Below are positions 10,801-21,000 of a stretch of 64,000 nucleotides of DNA, in pieces. The notes under the pieces were generated by a model. It saw only the letters and a program-made list of their open reading frames with translations. It ran no database searches and had not been told where the DNA came from. The stretch is taken from positions 17,986,928-18,050,927 of the forward strand of contig CM067522.1 of the NCBI GenBank assembly GCA_034509495.1, written 5' to 3'. Made by a program: the position numbers and the translations under genes. Position 1 is the stretch's first letter, and each line of letters starts with the position of its first letter. Source of the stretch: Acestrorhynchus altus. Lineage: Eukaryota > Chordata > Actinopteri > Characiformes > Acestrorhynchidae.

Positions 10801-12658
10801 TATGTATAAGATGTTCATATGAATGTTTATTCATTTGGTGTTTCATTTAGTCCTTGACTCTTGTTTTTCAGTCATAACTTGGTAATGAAGCACATCCCTG
10901 GAGCAGACCCTGAGCTTGTCCTCTTAAACCACTACTATGAGGAGCTAGATGTAAGTTGTACGATTTTTGAAAGCTGAATGCTCAAATACGGAACTGTTTG
11001 AACAGCAGTTTGAAGAGCACAGCGTTTATTTAATATATTAAAAACCTTTAAATACTAGTATTACTAATTTAAATATCTGCACGACATTGTTTTTATTTTC
11101 ATATCTCAGGAACGGCCCACTTATTTAAGGGGCTGATGTCCCAAGACGTTTATACTTATATGTTGTGGACATTTCATCACCACAGACCTTCATCTCTTAA
11201 AATGACCCATAATAGTTTCACCTTGAAATATTTCTTGGCAGCAGTTGATTCTTAACTATAATCTCCTTGTGGCGCCATCTGCTGTATATTCTGCAAACCT
11301 GCAGTACATTGTGAACCAAAGGTCACAAGCCTGCTGGAGTTTTTCATTCCACCTCACACAGTTATACAGTCGTTTAACTGAAACCAATAAATTAAAAACG
11401 AGTAAAATGTGCTGTGATTTGAAATCTCACCGCTGTCTAATGAAAAACACGTCCTAAATGGCAACTTTAGAAGAAGGCAGAAATGCTTAACCTCTCTTTG
11501 ATTGGAAGTGAATATAAAATATGGCTTGTTTTTCCAATTCTAGAGCATTTCTGTTTGTTCACCCAGAAATATTAATACAGTGTACAGAGCAGCTGTTTTC
11601 ATTGGACAGCAGCAAAATAATGTTTTATATGAATGTATCCACACAAGCTTGGATACATCTAATTAAAAACAAGCTGTTTGTTCATCTTAGTTTGCATTTA
11701 CACTGATTAGCCATAACATTAGCACCCCCTGCCTAATACTGAGTAGGTCCAAGGTCTGACCATTGGAAACATAGAATCTACAAGACCTGTAAGTTGTAAG
11801 GTGGGGCCTCCATGCATCAAATCAGCAGTTGTCCTTCCCCTAACAATTTTGGAAGGTACTGACTCCTAGATAAGCCAAGGACACTTTAGAATCTGCACAA
11901 TCACACTTAACCAGCGAGAAGCAGCCAATCACACAGCATACACACTGTACTCTCTTCCCAGAAACAGAGTAGACTACCAGTCCATGTCTTAGACTTACAT
12001 TCACTCACACCAGGGCATTTTAGTGTAGCCTGTTCACATGATCTCCATGTTCTTTTTGGAATGTGGGAGGAAACCCATGCAGACATGGGAGAACATAGAA
12101 ACTAACCCCAGATAGGGCCTCAAACCCAAGACCCAGTGCTGGGAGGCGAATGTGCACAATGACTCTTATTGGTGTAGCACAGCACAGTTGCCCAGACTGG
12201 GAATCAAAGCCCAGTCTCCCACACGGTGTGGTGGCTCACTGGTGGTTGTTATGTTGTGCCACACCAACCACCATAATGAAATATTGTGACTGAAAACATA
12301 CTGAAGGTGGTCCTGATGTTTGGATCTTCCACTGGAATCTCCTTGTTTTCCAGTCTTTGCTTTTAAACAGACTCAAAATGATTCTCCATCTTTATTTGTA
12401 CCAGTTTTATACACCGAGTGTCATTTCTCCTTTCAGCGGATCCCTTTGTCAGATATGACCCGTACAGAGATCAACAAACTTTTGGCCGAGCTTGGCTTTT
12501 ATAAAAAAGCTCAGCCTGAAGACAAAGTGCCAGAGGAGTACCGCTTCTCACCAGCCAAGGACAGCCCTTTCAAAGAGCACCAGACCACCCAACACCCAAA
12601 GACTGAATTCACTGAAGAGGCCCAGTCTGAGAGAGACTCTCCCCACAAAGATTTATAG
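7584..12658 (+). CDS. selenom: selenoprotein M, five coding exons
   Basis: Joined exons 7584-7682, 9628-9663, 9750-9784, 10872-10950 and 12437-12658 encode 156 residues. Selenoprotein M is a thioredoxin-fold oxidoreductase of the ER lumen in the SelM/Sep15 family, thought to act in redox and calcium homeostasis. The sequence shows a hydrophobic signal peptide at about residues 1-16, the family signature [11 protein letters not shown] just after it, a CGGU redox motif at residues 35-38 with Sec as UGA 9640-9642, the conserved stretches [20 protein letters not shown] and [13 protein letters not shown], and a C-terminal HKDL that should retain it in the ER. The length is close to the 145 residues of the human protein. 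All introns are GT-AG and splice phases agree; the Tyr codon in PLYH is split 2+1 between exons 3 and 4. The start has A at -3. It converges on smtn, as in human. A conventional gene finder would truncate it at the UGA. Identification is very secure. Confidence 0.96.
7810..7862. repeat. (TG)n microsatellite, selenom intron 1
   Basis: A TG run of about 20 units, followed by interrupted TG. Confidence 0.97.
7920..8546 (+). mobile_element. 5'-truncated RTE-type LINE fragment in selenom intron 1
   Basis: Two overlapping frames (7947-8258 and 8245-8505) encode the end of an RTE-like reverse transcriptase: [58 protein letters not shown], then [11 protein letters not shown] and [15 protein letters not shown] stop at about 8256 and a frame change separate them, so the copy is dead. 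The tail is (GAA)n at 8525-8545. The absence of any 5' part fits target-primed integration. Confidence 0.9.
8966..9540. mobile_element. hAT-like non-autonomous element in selenom intron 1
   Basis: Ends resemble the TIR pair of the copy at 15809: CAGGGGTCAGCT on the left and ATTGCCGACCTCTGA on the right. Inner phrases such as GAAATAGGACAAATGGTCTC are shared. The interior carries extra sequence, so it may be interrupted by a further insertion. Confidence 0.55.
9628..9663 (+). CDS. selenom: selenom exon 2, 36 nt, carrying the Sec UGA
   Basis: This twelve-codon exon reads SCGGUQLNRLRE, with UGA at 9640-9642 read as selenocysteine. It is preceded by acceptor ...ttccag and followed by donor gtaagg, phase 0 at both ends. 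The Cys-Gly-Gly-Sec motif is the active site of SelM proteins. A 36-nt exon with an internal stop codon is easily missed by gene finders. Confidence 0.95.
9750..9784 (+). CDS. selenom: selenom exon 3
   Basis: The exon encodes [11 protein letters not shown] plus the first two bases of a Tyr codon. The acceptor is tgatttcag and the donor gtatcc. Intron 2, between 9664 and 9749, is only 86 bp. The TA left at the end joins with T at 10872 to restore the conserved PLYHNL. Confidence 0.94.
10075..10290 (-). mobile_element. tRNA-derived SINE in selenom intron 3
   Basis: Reading on the - strand gives AGAGTGGCTCAGCGGTCGAA (box A type) and TTGCAGGTCCAAGTCC (box B type). It is truncated relative to the copy at 706-1101. 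Confidence 0.7.
10872..10950 (+). CDS. selenom: selenom exon 4
   Basis: The exon encodes the end of Tyr, then [18 protein letters not shown] and NHYYEELD, the best conserved block of the family. Acceptor tttttcag, donor gtaagt, ending in phase 0. Confidence 0.95.
11701..12165. repeat. dispersed repeat fragments in selenom intron 4
   Basis: ACTGATTAGCCATAACATTA followed by GCACCCCCTGCCTAATACTG is a MITE end also seen reversed near 18850. At 12045-12100 the phrase GGAATGTGGGAGGAAACCCA is another common fish repeat. Confidence 0.6.
12170..12436. other. end of selenom intron 4
   Basis: Only the phrase GGTGTAGCACAGCACAGTTG (repeated near 13454) and the pyrimidine tract before the exon 5 acceptor are visible. 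Confidence 0.5.
12437..12658 (+). CDS. selenom: selenom exon 5: C-terminal half and ER-retention signal
   Basis: The exon encodes 73 codons beginning [16 protein letters not shown] and ending in HKDL, followed by TAG at 12656-12658. The first part, through [10 protein letters not shown], matches known SelM proteins. The roughly 45-residue charged tail is longer than in human. HKDL is a KDEL-like retrieval motif; mammalian SelM ends in HADL. The acceptor is ctcctttcag. Confidence 0.95.
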   Translation, partial: RIPLSDMTRTEINKLLAELGFYKKAQPEDKVPEEYRFSPAKDSPFKEHQTTQHPKTEFTEEAQSERDSPHKDL

Positions 12659-13300
12659 TCTGCTTAACTAGAAATTGCTTAGGAGCACTTGACTGATGTG
12701 CCCTCATTGTCGCTTTAGATTAGTTTTCTGTCTAAGGCACAAACACAGACACACATATGCAGTCACGTGAAACACCGTGGACACCGCATAAAAACCCTGT
12801 AACACTATTAAACATTTGGAAATTAGATTTTAATCCTAGTTTAGTCCTGTCCAAATTAAAGTCCAATGCAAAGCAAAGTGTGTGTAAACATTGCCTATAT
12901 ATTCTGGAAAAGGAGTGATCTGCAGGATTTCTCAGGACTGAAGAGCTCCAGGAGGTGTTTAGTTTCGTCAAGGATGGCACAGATACTTTGGATGAAATCT
13001 GGCCAGATGTCTCTGGATGGACACAACCAAAATTATTGACCAAATAGCTACCCATGGAGGCAATTTTATGGGCTGTATACGAGGTGTGGACAAGGTTTCA
13101 CTGACTTCAGCAAATTAAATTATTTCTAGTGGGTTATTAAAATGATTGTATTTTAATGCTGCATCAGTGGTCAGTCCAAGACTTCTGCATGTTTGGTAAG
13201 GAAATGTCAGTAATTTATGCTGCGATTTCTTATCCTGTGCAAAGTTATCGTGAATTCCCGAAACGCCCTGAAGAAAATTACTTTACCAACAGGTAAAACT
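12659..13300 (+). other. selenom: selenom 3' UTR region where a SECIS element is expected
   Basis: Decoding the UGA at 9640 requires a SECIS hairpin in the 3' UTR. I searched by eye for an RTGA...AA/CC...GA core and found no clear one. SelM SECIS elements in mammals are atypical, with CC in the apical loop. An ATTAAA at 12807-12812 could be a polyadenylation signal, which would place the SECIS before about 12830. A 6-bp stem TGTGCC/GGCACA near 12696-12741 lies there but lacks an obvious non-Watson-Crick quartet. Confidence 0.3.
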
Positions 13301-13449
13301 AATCTCACCTGGGCAGGTCGTTAAAATGTCTACAGTTAGAATCATGTTTAGTTTGCTCTTGATTGTTAAACTGAGTGGTCTCTGCTGAAAAAAACAGCTT
13401 ACTCACTGTGCAGAGGTGGGCCAGAGGAGTGTTATGAGTCTTTCCTAAG

Positions 13450-13800
13450 GACTCTTATTGGTGTAGCACAGCATATTTGGCCAGACTGGGAAAAAACAGC
13501 CTGACCAGCTCAAGCTTGACCAGCTAAATCATCAGATTCAAAAACAAAAACATACCTTGTTTGTTTTTTTGAGTTTGATGGTTTAGCTGATCTAAAAGAA
13601 TGCTCAATCTGACCCAGCTATGTAACCAGTATGACAACATTTGACCATGCTGGTTAACCAGGATGACCAAACTGCTTGATGAAGACCTGGTCAAACAGCT
13701 AACTTACCATCTTAAAGTATATACCGGTATATTCTCCTGGATGACCAGTTTTCAACCACCTTGATCAAACACCAAGCTGAAACCAGCTACCAGCAAAAGT
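13450..13800. repeat. GACCAGC-rich degenerate repeat
   Basis: Many degenerate copies of TTGACCAGCT / CCAGCTA / ATGACCA fill 350 bp. This is a fish repeat type of unknown origin. It lies between selenom and smtn. Confidence 0.6.
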
Positions 13801-15808
13801 TGATGTTGAGAAGTTTCAGCAGGGATATCAGCATTGTGAGGTCCAAAGAGCTCGATGAGGCCTTCAGAAGGAAGTCTGTAGAGGCACAGAAGGTCTGTAG
13901 AGTTGTAGAATGTGAGAAGGGATTTAAAAAAGTCGGTTTGTCATAGTAAGTTCAGCCAAAGAGCAGACCACAAGATGCCTCGTTTGCCAGAGAACTAAAG
14001 GGCCTGGACTTCTGGAATAATGTGTTCTGGACAGAAAAATCTTGAAACAAGCTTTTTGATTGTTTCCACCTTGTACACCTCTAATGAAAATTTAAACTGA
14101 AGGTTATTTATTTTATAAATAAATGTCCAGATATTAGAAGCTGGTTTTTAATTGTTCTGAGATTTTTGAAAATAATTCCCAGACTCATATCTACATTCTT
14201 CTTCTGAAGGCCTCAGAGAGCTCTTTGGATCTGGCCATTATGATACCACTCCATGGCAAGTTATGTCTGAAATTTAAGGACATGGCTTCTCCAAAATCTT
14301 CTCTAAATCATCTGCATGTGATTCTAAATTTTGACATTTTAAATATTAATAAATCTGCTATGTTCCAAGTTTCTGCTCACAAAAATATTGCATTTCTATT
14401 ATTTTATCTTTTTTTTTTCATGTCTACTTTGTCAGACCTTGTTTTAAGCCCTTTAAATTGCATTTACACAGCATTTGCAGAACACACACGCTTGTGTAAT
14501 GATTTGATGGATGTTTAATTTAATGAAGTGGTGTTGGAAAGAGAGCATCATGTGTGCATCCCTGTTTGTGCCCATACAAGAACTGAATGATGCCCCAAAC
14601 TGTAAAATCAACTGATTGGTTGCGGGTTGATAATGTACGTTCTTGAGGGTATCAATCAGGGTCCACATAGAATTCTGGACTGAAAGCATAAAGAGAAAAT
14701 AAATATTTGAATCTAGATATAAACGTTGATGTGTTTTGATTGTGTTTTAATGTTTTAAGCACAACACAACTGAGTAATGTAGTTAAATGACAGCTGAATA
14801 TGTGCAACAACGTGAATCTAATTCAGATGAAAGAAATAAGTGGAACGCAGAACTGGGCTTAATTTTAACAGACTAAGTGGTGAATCATTGTTTACTAAAA
14901 GGTACGATCATATATTTTCATCTTGCTCAATTATAATTGGGCAAAACTCGATTTCTTAGGCTGGGACAAAATACAAAAGAAGCAAACTCATACTGGGTTT
15001 CTGAAAGGGTTTTAATAGTCACTTCATATTAACTTGTGAACAGAAATGCTGTGATCAGAAAGGCCAAGTGAACAATATTCTTCTGTGCAAACATCTAAAA
15101 ACAAAGGTATGATGGGCCTTAAGAAGGCAATGTGCGATGTTCAGTGTTCTACATTGAATGCAGTATGGAATACAAAATGCATCTGCCTTATAAATACTCT
15201 CCACTACTCCCTCAAACGAGCTCTTCAGTGACTCCATTAGGTTTACACACTGCAGTGAAGGTGTAGTGGTCATATGGCTTTGACGAGGCCATCATGCCTA
15301 TATGTAGGAATTCCGACTAGCCATTTGACCACTCCACTGGTCACACTACTTTAGTGCAAAGGTGTGGCCCACACTGGAGGTTTGGGATCTTGGCTCATGA
15401 GCTGTTTTGTTATCATTCAGATGGAAAAACAGAAATCTGCTTTTCACTTTATCAGCATGACTAAAATGAGCCGTTTGGTGAGGTGGTACTACTGCTATTC
15501 ATGGGACTAAGCTAACTTTGGCTGTAGATTATAAACTAAAAAGAAAATCCAAAAGATAATAAATAAAATACAGTTCAGTCAAAATGACATTCATGAAAAA
15601 GATGAGCTTGAAATTAAAAACGTAAAATGAACCAATGTACACAAGGACACGTTCAAACCACAGATCCTAAACAGAGCACTATGTTTAAAGGAAATAGAAA
15701 AACGTGAAATACTGTTCGCTTGATTTTTACACGGGGATTCAGCAAAGCACTCCTCCACATTGCACCTGCGATCACGTCCATATTTCAGAAAATTAACAAA
15801 GGTGAGAA
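13801..15808. other. intergenic stretch, nothing recognised
   Basis: AT-rich sequence between the convergent genes. No exon, RNA gene or repeat boundary could be supported. Confidence 0.5.
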
Positions 15809-16089
15809 CAGGGGTCGGCATGTGGCTCTTTTACTTCTCTCTTGTGGTTCCACAGCAGAATTAAAAATGAAATAATGTTCCAACAAAACAATCAGTCCAA
15901 CCCTTCAACAAAACAAGCCAATCAGCTTGCTTATTATGGAAAAAGCCCCACCTTTCAACAAAAAGAGACAATCAGCCTCCTGCTGACAACAAGAAATGGA
16001 CATAAAATGTTGTGACTGAAGATGGTTTGATTTGCTTGAAATAGGACAAATTGTCTCTTCTTCAAATCTGCGTTGCCGACCCCTGAGCT
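15809..16089. mobile_element. hAT-like MITE
   Basis: The TIRs are AGGGGTCGGCA at the left and TGCCGACCCCTGA at the right, a form typical of hAT-derived MITEs. The inside is non-coding, about 280 bp. Confidence 0.75.
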
Positions 16090-16438
16090 CGTAGGCGCGG
16101 ACAGATTAACATGAACATAGATTCCAATACATAAAGTTAATTTTCTGTTGAGAAGAGGTTCCTCTCTTTAAAAAGTAATTTCCATATTAAACAAACCATT
16201 TATCCAATAACTTAGCTTTGAGACTTTTCTGAAACATATTCCTTTTTAAAATAAACTAATTTCGAAATTACCAAAATTAGTCACTAACTAGCCCAAGACC
16301 TAAATATATAAATATAAACACCTTTAAAATCTGATAGAATTTGAGAAAAACATACAGCATTTCAATTGAAAATAACAATACTGGACCCAATGTACTTCTG
16401 GCTGAAATGAAACATTTCTTGTTCAGGCTCTAGGCCTC

Positions 16439-16934
16439 AAATTCAAATACACTGCATGTCCAAAAGTTTGTCGACACCCCTGCTAATGAATGCATTCAGC
16501 TACTGGAGGTTGCACCCAGCGCTGACACAAATGTGCAAATGCACACAGGTTGTCTAGTCTCTGTGGAGACGTAATGCCAACCGAATAGGACTCTGTTCTC
16601 TATAAATGAACCTACTGGCCTCTCTTGCCTAATGCCAGGTTTGGGCTAGAGGGGTATAAAGCCTTCTGCATTGAGCTGTGAAGCAGTGGAACCATGTTCT
16701 CTGGAATGATGGTGCTCCATCTGAAACTGTTGAATGGTGATCATCCAACATTCTGACCTCACTAAATCTCTGGTCTCTGAATGTAATCAGCAATGCTCCA
16801 ACATCCAGTAGAAAGCCTTCCCTGGACAGTAGAGACAGATATTCCAACAAAAGCAGAATAAACTCTTGTTAATACCTTTGATTTCAGGAAATAAAGGATT
16901 TATGGTCCTAACACTTTTGGCCATATAGTGTATA
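16439..16934. mobile_element. Tc1/mariner-like MITE (TCCAAAAGTTTGT type)
   Basis: The left end CACTGCATGTCCAAAAGTTT is inverse to the right end AACACTTTTGGCCATATAGT. The 495-bp body matches the partial copy at 39955. Confidence 0.8.
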
Positions 16935-17875
16935 TGCAAAAAAGACCTAACCCCTATAAACAGGGTGTAAGTTATCTGACTGAGGAGCCATTTGTCAGTT
17001 GCTTCCAAGCATGGTTAAACATTGAAAATAGCAGTTTAAAATAACCATAAGCTGAACCATAAATTAGGGGAGTATGTAGGTTGTACAGTCTAACGTGACT
17101 TGTGTTTGGATGGTCCTGTAATTCAATGCTAATTCCTCTCCTGGTTACATTTCACAGAGCTGGACTGTCTGAAACACTCCGGCCCAATCTCAAATTAGAA
17201 TAAAACGCAACCAGTGAGTACCGTGTGGTTAAAACGTCCAGCTGCAGTTGGAACAAGGTGTTGTACTGTCATAAGAAGAAGCAGTGAGAATTACATCTGC
17301 ATACCAGTGCTCATACCAAACGCAGTCACTTGTTCCTTATGGACGATAAATGAGTTTAAAACAATTAAAATTCAAGTAAACGTGAAACATGCAGATCGGA
17401 ATTCCTATAAAAAGCAAAAAAAAGTACCATAGAAAGTTACAAGCTGTTTTAAAAGCTTAGATATTTAGGCAAATCCACTTCAGGTCACTGTATGCCGCCG
17501 GCATAAGAGCAATAAAATAGACATTAGAAGGCTAGAAGAAGGTACAACAGTCTTTTTTTTGGGACTTAATATCTTTTTTTTTTTTTTTTTTTGCCAAATA
17601 TCTTCATAACAATAGTTTTTAATGGTCTTTTCTCATCTCAGCATTATTGCCTACAAGGTCCTAAACTACAGCAATATGGCTTACTGGAAGCCCCCTCACC
17701 TCCCCTGATGACCTACACATTGTCTTGTTATAAAAGAAACTAAGCTACAGGACCTGAAAGAAAAAAAGCAGTTAGAACATTTAAGGAACAGTTCTATCAT
17801 TTGCCACAGTATCGTGGAACGGGCCTTTGGACGTCCGTGCCATGCCTGAGAGGAGTGCCAGAGTCCTTAAAGCGG

Positions 17876-18029
17876 TCAGTGGTCTGAGTGGGCTCGACAG
17901 GTCATCTCGTATCTACGCAGGTGATTGACCAGTGACTGCACGTAGGTGAAGACACACTTCGAGTCCGGCTTCTTGCCCATAATCATCATGTCCTCCACTT
18001 CCAACAAGGGCATACAGTTAGCAAAGGCC
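17876..18029 (-). CDS. smtn: smtn distal alternative last exon
   Basis: The exon reads AFANCMPLLEVEDMMIMGKK, then PDSKCVFTYVQSLVNHLRRY and EMTCRAHSDH, with TGA at 17876-17878. This is the canonical human ending type (DDMMIMGKKPDPKCVFTYVQ). The acceptor is tttctcaatcag. A possible ATTAAA polyadenylation variant on the - strand is at 17618-17623. Confidence 0.95.
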
Positions 18030-21000
18030 CTGATTGAGAAAGATTAGGAGAAGAGTCACCAAATAGCCCGTCGACTTGGTTAGGGTCAGTACATTTACAG
18101 AGATGGGGAAAAAAAAAATACAACTGTAATGTGCGCAACTAACCACCAGGTGGTACAGAAACACTGTTCCAGCTTGAGCTTGGAAAACATTTGTGCAGAC
18201 CAAAATTGAGGTGCTGGCTGCTCACAAACACAGCTGCAGGACAGCAAGCAGAAATTATGGTATGACCAATGTATGATAGGTAGCCCTCATATGGGAACTA
18301 TGGGATGATGGATTACCATTATAGAGTTTTCTACCATTTACTTCTGTATAGAGATGGAAATTCAGTAAACACGGGGCACCTGAATGTATAGTTTGGTAGA
18401 TTGAATCACAATTTTATACATCTTTATTTTTTTTCTTATACCGTTTATACTATTTAGGTGTTTTGTTTTGTTTTCTTAAAGGAAACTTGCAGAATTCTGG
18501 AACTTGGGGAAACTTTCCTCCATCTTTAATATATGTCAGTTTGTTTCCAAAAATTGTGCCGCCCAAGAACAAACACTTCCAAAACATCAGGCAGGTCTTG
18601 TGGTAAGTTCCTGGTATGCAGTGGGCAGTACCTACCAAAAGTGCTCCAAGGAAGGACAACCAATGAACTGGCGACAGGGTCACGAGGACCAAGGCTGACC
18701 AAGTCATTGATGCTTATAGAGGCTCCAACTCACAACATAAAGACTTGGTGCCAAATATTACCGGACACTTTAGAGGCCTTGTGGAGTTCATGTGTTGAGG
18801 GGTCAGAGCTGTTTTAGTGGCACATGGGGGACCTACCTAATATTAGGGAGGTGGTTTAAATGTTTTGGCTGGTTGGTGTAAATATTTAAACTGCTGGCAG
18901 ACTGGTTAAGTGCACTTTCTTTTCTAGAATACGTCACGAATCACGTGTCAAAATTGACTGATGAATCATTTTGGAACCAGAGATTATTTACAGATATTGC
19001 GGGTTATCAGATTTGAAGCACGTGTCTTGGCTGATTGACTATATTTGGGGTGAGTGGAAAACCAGAATTGTTGCTGAAGCATTCTGTTAGAGTCAGTACT
19101 GGTGACTAATACTCCTATCAGCTCTGGCTGCACTGCGTCCAGAACCGTATAAAGTACGGATTCTGTTTCATGATAAACACTTCTACATAGAGGAGCAAAG
19201 CTGCAGACAAGCACTGTACAGTGATGTATTAACACTGGGAGGAGTCTGTTGTAGACCCATGTTAATAAGGACTCTTACGAGGCAAAATTAATGACCTCTT
19301 TGACTTGCCAAGAAGACAAACCGGGTATTATGCAAATTCAAAACAAGACCCCCATGACGACCACACTAATCGTTGTTGGCATTTAAGTTTTTAAGGCAGC
19401 GTCTACGTCTGGCACTCGGAAGAGGATTTCTGGCTTTTTTGTGAGGTTGTGTCTCCAGCATGCGTCCTAAAACGGTAGCTAAGGCAGTGGCTGTAAAGGA
19501 CGACAGGAATCTTTGATCCCGTGGTGCTCTTTTCTTCATGTCACGGGGCCCAAACCAAGACCATGTTTGGGCGTCGGATCCCAAAGTGCTGTTCACTCCT
19601 GCAAACACGGAGTGATGGTGAACGTAGCCAGGCTCTTGATGTGACGTTATGCTGATCCGTCGAAACTGACAAACAAAACTTTGATAAAGAACATCACCTG
19701 ACTTCAGAGGTTTTTACACACGTACAGCACTGGCTCAGGGAAGCCATTGCCTTTTAAGTTGATAGTTCCTATCTTTCCGTGCCCTTTTTACACAGCGGAA
19801 GACCTGTTTCAACTCTGAGTTCCAAATATAACTGCTCAAGAGCGAGTTTTACCACCTTACCGTTTCAGACGGTCCGCAGATTACATGCTCTCACAATGAT
19901 CAAGTGAAATAATGCAGCAATGATACAGATAGAGTTCATTAAAGAATTCAACTTTACACTTTTGCCCTGCCCAAATACAGTTCATCTGCCAAGGTATGTT
20001 TGGTGTCTGAATTGGAGGTACCAGGCTAATGTAGGTAACAAGTGAAGGTTTCCTTTATTCCACCAATTAGCATTGTGCATCACAAAACCTCCAATCAGGG
20101 CTGGGCAATATGGGCAAAAAAATCATACCCCCGATATATATGATATGATATATGATGTGAAAAATACAGTGTGACACTTCATGAAGTGCTTTAACTCTTT
20201 AACTATATTTACACATTGAAATTTCTTCTGTATGCAAAGCCGTCTTCATGCCAGAGGTGAAAGCAGGGGGTGGAGCAGAGTGAGGAAGCAGAAACAAGGT
20301 CCCGCTCTGTTTATATCCTCATATAGATATAAATATTGATATATCACAGCCCATATCCCGCTGTTTATATCCTAATATAGATATGGATATCAATATCACC
20401 CAGCTCATATTCCTCTCTGTTTATATCCCGATATAGATATAAATACTGATATATCGTCTCAGCCCGTATCGGGCTCTGTTCATATCCCGATATAGAAAAA
20501 AATATCAATCTCGCCCAGCCTTACCTCAAATTACTTGTTTGTGTGGTTTATCACACTGAATCCATTCTTTCATGTCCACGTTTGAAAAAATAAAGATGCA
20601 AAGACACCAAACACGTCTTGGCTGACCAACCCACATAAGAAAACTGACTACTGCTTTAAACCTCGGTGTGATCCACTCTCTTATCAACATCTTTCCCTTA
20701 ATGAAAACCCCCCATTCCAGCCCTTCCCAGCCCATCCCCCTCCTCAAACAACACAACCCGGCCATGTTCACTGGTCAGGTCTTTCCTAAGAAGCCTTAAT
20801 GCCAATCTCACCGTTCAGTGTCAGTTTGGACCTTATGGGGAGTTTTTGGTTTTGACCAAGCCCTTCTGCACCAGGCCTCTGTAGAACTCCTGGAGGTACG
20901 TATACACGCACTTCCAGTCGGGCTCCCGCATCCGCACCATATCATCCACATCCAAAAGCTGGGGACAGTCTGCAAGCTTCCTACTCGCAAAACGACGGAA

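Noticed and set aside
12696..12741. TGTGCC/GGCACA hairpin as the selenom SECIS
   Set aside because: The stem is real, but the quartet bases and apical AA or CC in the right spacing are not present.
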